Assembly: GCA_946002045.1 (NCBI GenBank)
Contig: CAMFYM010000096.1
Coordinates: 1 to 5,214, forward strand
Source of the DNA: an uncultured Clostridia bacterium
GTDB lineage: Bacteria > Bacillota > Clostridia > Oscillospirales > Acutalibacteraceae
Reading direction: 5' to 3'
Length of the DNA: 5,214 nucleotides
The position numbers and the translations under genes are program-made. Under the pieces are notes generated by a model that saw only the letters and a list, made by a program, of their open reading frames with translations, did not search any database and was not told the origin of the DNA. Position 1 is the stretch's first letter. Each line of letters begins with the position of its first letter. This document shows positions 1-5,214 of this stretch, one piece after another.

Positions 1-4
1 TTTA

Positions 5-19
5 TTGACTATTTGACAA
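5..19. promoter_or_regulatory. Candidate repressor operator over both -35 boxes
   Basis: The 15-bp stretch TTGACTATTTGACAA holds two heptamers, TTGACTA and TTGACAA, repeated directly with an 8-bp period and one mismatch. The same stretch is an imperfect palindrome, with 5 of 7 positions matching between arms around the central T. It covers both -35 elements, so a bound protein would block both promoters. MarR-family regulators often control such exporter pairs in Bacillota and bind imperfect TTG...CAA palindromes; linking that to this site is inference. The repeat could simply be the two -35 boxes. Confidence 0.35.
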
Positions 20-40
20 CTTAATTTTATAATATATAAA
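5..40 (+). promoter_or_regulatory. Two overlapping sigma-70/SigA-type promoters for the ABC exporter operon
   Basis: Two well-spaced promoters can be read. The first has TTGACT at 5-10, a 17-nt spacer and a perfect TATAAT at 28-33. The second has a perfect TTGACA at 13-18, a 16-nt spacer and TATAAA at 35-40. Predicted starts are near 40 and 47, giving a very short leader before the ribosome binding site at 53. The motifs are seen directly. That either or both are used is inference. Nothing upstream of base 1 is visible, so a further upstream promoter or gene cannot be excluded. Confidence 0.7.
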
Positions 41-52
41 AATAAACTTATT

Positions 53-59
53 AGGTGAT
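53..59 (+). promoter_or_regulatory. Ribosome binding site that fixes the TTG start of the first ABC gene
   Basis: AGGTGAT is fully complementary to the 16S rRNA 3' end (AGGAGGTGATC complement). Measured from the GG at 54-55, the start at 63 lies 7 nt downstream, the same aligned spacing as the second ABC gene. No ATG or GTG occurs in this frame between the in-frame TAA at 30-32 and base 63, so the site supports TTG as the true initiator. Confidence 0.75.
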
Positions 60-62
60 AAA

Positions 63-1775
63 TTGAAAAGATTACTTGTTTATTTAAAGGGGTATGTGGC
101 ACAATCAATTTTTGCTCCGGTATTCAAGCTGTTGGAGGCAAGCTTTGAGTTGATTGTACCTCTTGTTATAGCATCAATTATTGATGTGGGAATTAAGAAT
201 AACGACATACCGTATATCATTAGCAGAAGTGGTGTTCTTGTTGTGCTTGCTCTTGTGGGTATGGTTGCAGCCATTACTGCTCAGTATTTTGCAGCAAAGG
301 CAGCAACAGGCTTTGGTAAGGAGCTTCGTCACGATTTATACAAAAAAATACAATCATTGTCATTTAACGAGCTTGATGAAATAGGCGTTTCAACTCTTAT
401 AACAAGAATGACTAACGACACCAATCAGGTGCAAAACGGTGTTAATCTTGTGCTAAGGCTTTTGCTCCGTTCTCCTTTTATTGTAGTTGGTGCAATGGTA
501 ATGGCGTTTTTTATTGACGCAAAAAGTGCTTTGATATTCCTTGCAGCAATTGTACTGTTGTCGATAGTTGTTTTTGGCATTATGGCTTATACTATTCCAA
601 GGCATAAGCAGGTTCAGTCAAGTCTTGATGATGTTACTCTTATTACAAGAGAAAACCTGTCCGGTGTCAGAGTTATCAGAGCCTTTACTCAAGAGGATAA
701 CGAGATAAAGGAGTTTAAAAGGCGAAACAATCTGTTATCCTCACTGCAAAAGGGTGTGGGCAGAATTTCAGCCCTGCTTAATCCTGTCACCTATGTTATT
801 ATAAATATTGCTATTATTGTTCTTGTGTACTACGGTGCGATAAATGTTGACAAAGGTAGCTTAACTCAAGGACAGGTTGTTGCTCTTTATAACTATATGA
901 GCCAAATTCTCATTGAGCTTATTAAGCTTGCAAATCTTATTATTACTGTCACTAAAGCTTTTGCATCAGCAGACAGAATTAACTTGGTTTTTGATAAGGA
1001 AAATACACTTGAGCACAACAGCAATAGTACAAAATCATCCTCATATATTGAGTTTGATAATGTGTCCTTGCAGTATAAAACTGCTTCGGATGAAACGCTG
1101 ACAGATATTTCATTTACGGCAAATAGGGGAGATATTGTAGGTGTTATCGGTGGTACAGGCTCAGGTAAAACAAGCCTTGTTTCCTTAATACCTCATTTTT
1201 ATGACTGCACCAAGGGTACTGTTTATGTTGACTGTAGAGATGTTAAGAGCATGGATACTGCTTTGCTAAAATCGAAAATAGCCTATGTTCAGCAAAAGGC
1301 AGTTTTGTTTAAGGGAACAGTTAGAGATAATATGAGGTGGGGCAAGGGTGATGCCACAGATGATGAGATAATAAGCGCACTCAATCAGGCACAAATATAC
1401 GATATAATTATGGAGAAGGGTGGACTTGATTTTGTTATCACCCAAAACGGTGGCAACCTTTCAGGTGGTCAAAAGCAAAGGCTTTCAGTTGCTCGTGCAT
1501 TAGTGGCACAGCCGGAAATTTTAATACTTGATGACTCATCATCAGCACTTGATTTTGCAACAGAGGCGAAATTAAGAAACGAGATTTATAAACTTTCTTA
1601 TAATCCAACTGTATTTATTGTGTCACAAAGAGCATCATCTGTTATGAGCGCAGATAAAATTATTGTGCTTGACGACGGCTGCTGCGTTGGATGTGGAACA
1701 CATAGTCAGCTCCTTGAAAATTGCGAGGTTTATAAAGAAATCTACTCCTCTCAATTTGGAAAGGAGGATGAATAA
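63..1775 (+). CDS. Heterodimeric ABC exporter half with degenerate ATP site (TM287/BmrC/LmrC/EfrA-like)
   Basis: This 570-residue half-transporter has an N-terminal six-helix membrane domain (about 16-300) and a C-terminal ATPase domain (about 328-570), the usual length for type IV exporter halves. Probable helices lie near 16-42, 56-78, 131-151, 155-177, 241-260 and 271-297. ATPase motifs in order are A-loop Tyr338, Walker A GGTGSGKT 363-370, Q-loop Gln411 (preceded by Gln410 where Pro is usual), LSGGQ 466-470, Walker B ILILD 486-490, D-loop SALD 494-497 and switch residue Gln522. The catalytic Glu is replaced by Asp491 and the switch His by Gln522, the known pattern of the degenerate member of TM287/288-type heterodimers. 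It should work only with the product of the following gene, exporting drugs, lipids or peptides across the cytoplasmic membrane; the substrate cannot be read from sequence. The start is TTG, supported by AGGTGAT at 53. An odd cysteine group (540, 541, 544, 554) lies near the C-terminus. Confidence 0.93.
   Translation: MKRLLVYLKGYVAQSIFAPVFKLLEASFELIVPLVIASIIDVGIKNNDIPYIISRSGVLVVLALVGMVAAITAQYFAAKAATGFGKELRHDLYKKIQSLSFNELDEIGVSTLITRMTNDTNQVQNGVNLVLRLLLRSPFIVVGAMVMAFFIDAKSALIFLAAIVLLSIVVFGIMAYTIPRHKQVQSSLDDVTLITRENLSGVRVIRAFTQEDNEIKEFKRRNNLLSSLQKGVGRISALLNPVTYVIINIAIIVLVYYGAINVDKGSLTQGQVVALYNYMSQILIELIKLANLIITVTKAFASADRINLVFDKENTLEHNSNSTKSSSYIEFDNVSLQYKTASDETLTDISFTANRGDIVGVIGGTGSGKTSLVSLIPHFYDCTKGTVYVDCRDVKSMDTALLKSKIAYVQQKAVLFKGTVRDNMRWGKGDATDDEIISALNQAQIYDIIMEKGGLDFVITQNGGNLSGGQKQRLSVARALVAQPEILILDDSSSALDFATEAKLRNEIYKLSYNPTVFIVSQRASSVMSADKIIVLDDGCCVGCGTHSQLLENCEVYKEIYSSQFGKEDE
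1762..1767 (+). promoter_or_regulatory. Ribosome binding site of the second ABC gene, inside the end of the first
   Basis: A consensus AGGAGG lies 7 nt before the ATG at 1775, within the last codons of the upstream gene (residues Gly-Lys-Glu-Asp-Glu). With the TAATG stop/start overlap this indicates translational coupling and near-equal production of the two exporter halves, as a 1:1 heterodimer needs. An ATG at 1768 is out of frame and too close to the site to be used. Confidence 0.85.
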
Positions 1776-3517
1776 TGAACAGTAAGGAAACACTTAAAAA
1801 GGTATTAAAATATATTGACAGATACAAATACTATCTTGCTTTATCAATGATTTTTGCAGTAGTAGTTGTTGTCTTAACCCTTTATGCACCAATCCTAATT
1901 GGTAGGGCTATTGACTGTATTGTTTCAAAGGGCAATGTAGATTTTATTACCATTATTTCTATCCTGACAAGGCTTGGTATTATTATCGGGATAACAGCAT
2001 TAGTCCAGTGGCTAATGAATGTTTGCAATAATAAGATTGCCTATAATGTTTCAAGAGACTTGCGTGAAAAAGCCTTTGAAAAAATTGAGTCATTGCCCTG
2101 TAATTACATTGACGCACACTCCAAGGGCGACATTGTAAGCAGAGTAATCAACGATGTTGACCAGCTTTCAGACGGGCTGTTAATGGGATTTACACAGTTT
2201 TTTACAGGTGTAATCACCATATTAGGCACAATCGGATTTATGCTGTCAATTAACCTGTGGATAACACTTGTTGTAGTGCTAGTTACACCGTTGTCTTTTT
2301 TTATTGCTCGGTTTATTGCTAAAAAAACATACAAAATGTTTTCCCTTCAATCAAAAACGAGAGGTGAGCAAACTGCATTTATTGACGAAATGATTTCAAA
2401 CCAAAAGGTTGCAGATGCTTACAATATGAGTAAGGAAAATCTTGAACGATTTGATGACATCAATAATCGACTTGCATCTTATTCATTAAAGGCAACATTC
2501 TTCTCGTCAATTACCAATCCTGCCACTCGATTTGTTAACAGCATTGTGTACGCAGCAGTTGCTCTTTTTGGTGCAATTTTAGCTGTAAATAATGTAATAA
2601 CAGTAGGCGTTTTGTCCTGCTTTTTGGCATATGCAAATCAGTACACAAAGCCCTTTAACGAAATAAGTTCTGTTGTTACAGAGCTTCAAAATGCACTTGC
2701 CTGCGCTTCAAGAGTATTAAGGTTGATTAAAGAGGACAGTGTTACAGCTGACAAGGATAATGCAACAGAGCTAAAAAACACAAAGGGTGAAATAGAAATA
2801 AGGAATCTTTCATTTTCATATTCACCGGATAAGGAACTTATGAAAAACCTTAATTTGAAGGTTTCGCAAGGAAAAACTGTTGCAATCGTAGGACCCACAG
2901 GATGTGGTAAAACAACACTTATTAACCTGTTAATGAGATTTTATGATATTCAGTCCGGTGATATTATCCTGGATGACATCAGCATTTATGATATTCAACG
3001 AAAATCATTAAGGCAGAATATCGGCATGGTGCTTCAGGATACCTGGTTGAAGACAGGTACTATTGAAGATAACATCAAGCTTGCCAAGCCAAATGCGACT
3101 CATGATGAGGTAGTAGAGGCTGCAAAATCAGCATATGCCCACTCCTTTATTAAAAGATTACCAAGGGGATATGATACTTTAATAGGTGAGGACGGAGGCT
3201 CATTGTCACAGGGTCAAAAGCAGCTTTTATGTATTTCACGCCTAATGCTTTCTCCACCACCAATTCTTATTCTTGACGAGGCTACATCGTCTATTGATAC
3301 CCGAACGGAGATTAAAATTCAAAAAGCATTTAACAAGCTTATGCAGGGCAGAACCACCTTCATAGTTGCTCACAGGATTTCAACTATTAAAAATGCAGAC
3401 ATAATCCTTGTTATGAACAATGGCGATATAGTAGAGCAGGGTAGTCATAAGCAGCTTCTTGAAAGAAAAGGATTTTATTACACCCTTTATAATTCACAAT
3501 TTCCAAAAACAGAATAA
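1775..3517 (+). CDS. Heterodimeric ABC exporter half with intact catalytic residues (TM288/BmrD/LmrD/EfrB-like)
   Basis: This 580-residue partner of the preceding gene has a membrane domain at about 18-305 and an ATPase domain at about 339-580. Likely helices lie near 20-42, 66-90, 139-160, 162-184, 253-276 and 281-303. Motifs are A-loop Tyr349, Walker A GPTGCGKT 373-380, Q-loop Gln421, signature LSQGQ 477-481, Walker B ILILD 497-501 with catalytic Glu502, D-loop SSID 505-508 and switch His533. The Glu and His are intact, so this subunit supplies the hydrolytic Walker side, which pairs with LSGGQ of the partner. Its own LSQGQ, also known from TM288-type subunits, faces the degenerate site. 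Both halves end in a similar Y-x-x-x-Y-x-SQF sequence, consistent with ancient duplication. It starts at ATG one base inside the upstream stop, behind AGGAGG, and ends just before a strong terminator. The exported substrate is unknown; multidrug or amphipath export is the usual role of the family. Confidence 0.95.
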   Translation: MNSKETLKKVLKYIDRYKYYLALSMIFAVVVVVLTLYAPILIGRAIDCIVSKGNVDFITIISILTRLGIIIGITALVQWLMNVCNNKIAYNVSRDLREKAFEKIESLPCNYIDAHSKGDIVSRVINDVDQLSDGLLMGFTQFFTGVITILGTIGFMLSINLWITLVVVLVTPLSFFIARFIAKKTYKMFSLQSKTRGEQTAFIDEMISNQKVADAYNMSKENLERFDDINNRLASYSLKATFFSSITNPATRFVNSIVYAAVALFGAILAVNNVITVGVLSCFLAYANQYTKPFNEISSVVTELQNALACASRVLRLIKEDSVTADKDNATELKNTKGEIEIRNLSFSYSPDKELMKNLNLKVSQGKTVAIVGPTGCGKTTLINLLMRFYDIQSGDIILDDISIYDIQRKSLRQNIGMVLQDTWLKTGTIEDNIKLAKPNATHDEVVEAAKSAYAHSFIKRLPRGYDTLIGEDGGSLSQGQKQLLCISRLMLSPPPILILDEATSSIDTRTEIKIQKAFNKLMQGRTTFIVAHRISTIKNADIILVMNNGDIVEQGSHKQLLERKGFYYTLYNSQFPKTE

Positions 3518-3557
3518 AAAAATCATCTTTCGTTTTATTGCGAAAGGTGATTTTTTT
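3516..3557. terminator. Bidirectional intrinsic terminator between convergent genes
   Basis: A hairpin with GC-containing core ATCATCTTTCG / CGAAAGGTGAT (3522-3532 with 3541-3551, one U-G wobble at 3526/3547) closes an 8-nt loop at 3533-3540. The stem continues as an A-tract on the left (3516-3521) pairing with a T-tract on the right (3551-3557), up to 17 bp in all. The T-run serves as the U-tract for plus-strand transcripts, and the A-run serves the minus-strand symporter transcript. The left arm begins inside the TAA stop of the second ABC gene, so termination directly follows translation. Confidence 0.9.
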
Positions 3558-3568
3558 ATAACTATTAG

Positions 3569-3603
3569 TTTTTATTATCAATCATTTTTATTATCAATCA
3601 TTT
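3569..3603. repeat. 16-bp tandem duplication across the symporter stop codon
   Basis: The unit TTTTTATTATCAATCA occurs at 3569-3584 and again, exactly, at 3585-3600. The match continues for three more T bases, giving 35 bp with period 16 (2.2 copies). On the minus strand the copy nearest the coding body encodes the last residues Met-Ile-Asp-Asn-Lys-Asn. The second copy is read in a shifted frame, supplying the final Asp and the TGA stop (3578-3580). Without the duplication the frame would run to Asn and then TAA, so the protein changes by only one residue. Confidence 0.9.
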
Positions 3604-5101
3604 GACTTTTTTCGTTTTGTTCAGAAAGCCTGTTTGCTCTCTTTTCCGCAAGCTCAACAATCATTTGCTGCTGAAGCTTTCCGTGAATAGGATAGATAAT
3701 GAAGGCCACACCGTAAAGTCCTCTTGCAAGTGCCGGAAGTACACAGAATATTGTCCAAATACCGTTAAGAATATTTGGGTCTGTCTGTGGAATAGCGTTT
3801 CCTAACGAGTCTGTGAGAGGTACATAGTTAATCCAAGTTAATACCATACCTGAAAGCCATCCGGTAACAGATGTAGCAAGCTTAACAAAATAATTTTGTA
3901 CTGTGGTAACAAGCGCCTCGTTTCTTAAGCCGTGCTTCCATTCCATATAATCAAGTGCCTCGGCAGTAACAATCTGACCACTAACCAAAAGCAATTTGTT
4001 GGGCAGTCCGCAAATGGTAAGTGCAAAAATAACCCAAATAAGATTAAGTATGTAATGGTCGCTAAAGGTTTGACCAAATGGGTGATAACCAATAAAGAAT
4101 AAGGTCATATATGCAAAAAAGCCAAATAATCCGGCAATAATTGATGTTGCTCTTGCACCGAATTTTTTAACCATCTTTGCAGCAAGTGGTACCATAATAT
4201 AATTAGGAATACCGGTAAACAATCCACAGATAGTTTGATTCATCAGCGAGCCTGTATTGTTAAGCCAAAAGTATTGCTCTGATGAGCCACCAACTGACTT
4301 AAAGGAGTTAAAGAAATTTGCAATGATTACTACAAACAATGGTCTGTTTGTAAATATGTTCTTAATAGATTCAAGGACCGAAGTTTCCTTAATTTCCTCA
4401 CGGCTCATAAGAGGTACACGCTCTCGCATATTGAAAAAGCCGAATATTGCAAAGGAGGCTGCCAACGCAATCATAAAGTAAGCAAAGCCGGAGTAAATGC
4501 CCTTCATTGTAATTTTGCTGCTAAGCTTTGGTAACAGCGTTACAAGAATAGGAACAAGTGACGGCAGCCATGTGCCAAACAGCTCAAAAAACTTTGTGGT
4601 AGTAATTAAATTATCTCTTTCATCAGTGTTAGGTGTGATGTTGTATATCATCAGTCCCCAAGCACCGAAGTAGCTCATACCAAGACCGTAAATCAGTATA
4701 GCAACCAATGCCCATGCTACCTTTTGCTTTGCAGAAATATCGGGAGCAGTAAACATCATCGCTCCACCAACAACCCACAATGGCAACGGAAGAATAAAGA
4801 ATGGTCTGATTCTACCCCATCTTGTTCGTGTTCTGTCGATAATTAAGCCTGACAATGTGTCATCTACTGCATCATAAATTGAGGCAATAAGGTTAATATT
4901 TGCATAAGCAGTTGTGTTCAACTTTAAGAACTGAATCATAAAGAATTCTTTAAAGGCGTCAACAAACTGACTTAGGTTCTTTTGTCCGAAATTAACAAGA
5001 ACATACGCAGCAATCTCTTTTGGAGTAAGATAACGCTTTCGTGTGTAGGCGAGCTTGTCAAGCTCATCAACTTCGTCTTGAACAATAATTTCTTCAGCCA
5101 A
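3578..5101 (-). CDS. MelB-like GPH-family cation:glycoside/sugar symporter (MFS)
   Basis: This 507-residue membrane protein is predicted to have 12 helices (first about 31-55, last about 446-472) and to import a sugar, glycoside or uronide with Na+ or H+. GPH hallmarks are the helix 2/loop motif with Asp77, Asp80 and Asp81 followed by DRTRTRWGRIRPF (89-101), and the helix 11 motif DYMEWKHGLRNE (384-395) leading to Lys407. Compared by eye with MelB from memory, Asp77 and Asp81 match cation ligands Asp55 and Asp59. The galactoside-binding Asp19 and Asp124 positions carry Lys41 and Phe145, so melibiose is unlikely. It has an acidic N-terminal extension of about 25 residues, a longer loop near 425-446 and a charged C-terminal tail from about 473. 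The start is TTG: an in-frame TGA lies four codons upstream, no ATG or GTG lies between, and GAGGG sits at proper distance. It is convergent with the ABC operon and probably transcribed alone or first in its unit. The family call is secure; the substrate is not known. Confidence 0.92.
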   Translation of the reverse strand: MAEEIIVQDEVDELDKLAYTRKRYLTPKEIAAYVLVNFGQKNLSQFVDAFKEFFMIQFLKLNTTAYANINLIASIYDAVDDTLSGLIIDRTRTRWGRIRPFFILPLPLWVVGGAMMFTAPDISAKQKVAWALVAILIYGLGMSYFGAWGLMIYNITPNTDERDNLITTTKFFELFGTWLPSLVPILVTLLPKLSSKITMKGIYSGFAYFMIALAASFAIFGFFNMRERVPLMSREEIKETSVLESIKNIFTNRPLFVVIIANFFNSFKSVGGSSEQYFWLNNTGSLMNQTICGLFTGIPNYIMVPLAAKMVKKFGARATSIIAGLFGFFAYMTLFFIGYHPFGQTFSDHYILNLIWVIFALTICGLPNKLLLVSGQIVTAEALDYMEWKHGLRNEALVTTVQNYFVKLATSVTGWLSGMVLTWINYVPLTDSLGNAIPQTDPNILNGIWTIFCVLPALARGLYGVAFIIYPIHGKLQQQMIVELAEKRANRLSEQNEKSQMIDNKND

Positions 5102-5107
5102 AGTATT

Positions 5108-5112
5108 CCCTC
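5108..5112 (-). promoter_or_regulatory. Ribosome binding site that fixes the TTG start of the symporter gene
   Basis: On the minus strand GAGGG lies 6 nt before TTG at 5101-5099. The in-frame codons upstream are TGA GGG AAT ACT TTG, so translation must begin at or after this TTG. The next in-frame Met is residue 55, inside the first membrane helix, which would destroy the fold. The motif GAGGG is only a moderate Shine-Dalgarno match. Confidence 0.65.
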
Positions 5113-5131
5113 ATTTCTCATTGACTAATGT

Positions 5132-5143
5132 GGTGTTTTCACC
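5132..5143. promoter_or_regulatory. Perfect GGTG-N4-CACC inverted repeat in the symporter leader
   Basis: GGTGTTTTCACC is a perfect 4-bp inverted repeat around a TTTT (AAAA on the minus strand) centre. It lies about 10-20 nt downstream of the predicted minus-strand transcription start and about 30 nt before the start codon. It could be a small operator for a sugar-responsive regulator or a weak mRNA hairpin. The arms are short, so chance is possible. The repeat is seen; its function is inference. Confidence 0.3.
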
Positions 5144-5156
5144 TATTTACCCTTTA

Positions 5157-5185
5157 ATAGTAACACAATGTTTTAACTAAATCAA
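5157..5185 (-). promoter_or_regulatory. Candidate extended -10 promoter of the symporter gene
   Basis: On the minus strand TTGATT (5185-5180), a 17-nt spacer and TACTAT (5162-5157) form a fair sigma-70-type promoter. TGT directly before TACTAT gives an extended -10 element (TGn). The predicted start is near 5150, leaving a leader of roughly 48 nt. The rest of the 113-bp stretch 5102-5214 is A/T-rich and shows no other gene. A strong CcpA cre site is not apparent. Confidence 0.5.
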
Positions 5186-5214
5186 CAACAAAATAACATA
5201 TAAATTGTATTTTC

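Noticed and set aside
13..33. TTGACA at 13-18 paired with the perfect TATAAT at 28-33
   Set aside because: The spacer is only 9 nt, too short for sigma-70-type polymerase. Each box has a better-spaced partner.
63..1775. First ABC gene as a decaying copy because catalytic Glu and His are missing
   Set aside because: The frame is intact, Walker A and LSGGQ are perfect, and the Asp/Gln replacements match the known degenerate member of heterodimeric exporters.
3569..3603. Tandem repeat as a CRISPR array or attachment site
   Set aside because: The copies are adjacent with no spacers, there are only about two, and no integrase or cas gene is in the window. Slippage duplication is simpler.
4257..4481. 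Plus-strand open frame of 74 codons inside the symporter gene
   Set aside because: It is antisense to a strongly supported membrane-protein gene, has no recognisable domain and no convincing ribosome binding site. The same holds for the plus-strand frame at 3602-3805 and for the short frames inside the ABC genes.
63..5101. A previously undescribed multi-gene system spanning the ABC pair and the symporter
   Set aside because: The two units are convergent, separated by a two-way terminator, and belong to well-known transporter families. Nothing in the sequence ties them to a shared function.
5099..5121. ATG at 5121-5119 or 5114-5112 (minus strand) as the symporter start
   Set aside because: Both are out of frame with the symporter, and an in-frame TGA at 5113-5111 blocks any upstream extension. 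The TTG at 5101 is the only suitable initiator.
5102..5214. CcpA cre site or riboswitch upstream of the symporter
   Set aside because: No 14-bp stretch fits the cre consensus adequately, and the leader of about 48 nt is too short for known sugar- or cofactor-sensing riboswitches.

Overview
The window is low-G+C DNA with strong AGGAGG-type Shine-Dalgarno sites, TTG starts on two genes, A/T-rich codon choice and a heterodimeric ABC exporter pair typical of Bacillota. It most likely comes from a clostridial genome, perhaps a gut-type Oscillospiraceae/Ruminococcus relative. That placement is inference from style, because no rRNA or taxonomic marker gene is present.

Layout: (1) 1-62 is a compact control region with two overlapping sigma-70/SigA-type promoters, a repeated TTGAC element that may be an operator, and an AGGTGAT ribosome binding site. 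(2) 63-3517 is a two-gene plus-strand operon encoding the two halves of an asymmetric ABC exporter (TM287/288, BmrCD, LmrCD or EfrAB type). The genes overlap by one base (TAATG). The first half has a degenerate catalytic site (Asp for Glu after Walker B, Gln for the switch His) and a canonical LSGGQ. The second half has the intact Glu and His but an LSQGQ signature. The heterodimer should therefore have one degenerate and one hydrolytic ATP site. (3) 3516-3557 is a strong hairpin terminator that works in both directions between convergent genes. (4) 3578-5101 on the minus strand is a MelB-like GPH-family cation:sugar symporter with an acidic N-terminal extension. Its last codons lie in a 16-bp tandem duplication. 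(5) 5102-5214 is the leader and promoter region of the symporter gene, with a candidate extended -10 promoter and a perfect GGTG-N4-CACC inverted repeat. The gene beyond it is not visible.

The exporter operon and the symporter are convergent and appear to be separate transcription units, one probably exporting amphipathic compounds or drugs and the other importing a glycoside or sugar acid. I see no sign of a new multi-gene system. The points worth a second look are the promoter/operator layout of the ABC operon, the altered substrate and cation residues of the symporter, the cysteine patch in the first ABC half, and the frame-shifting tandem duplication at the symporter stop codon.
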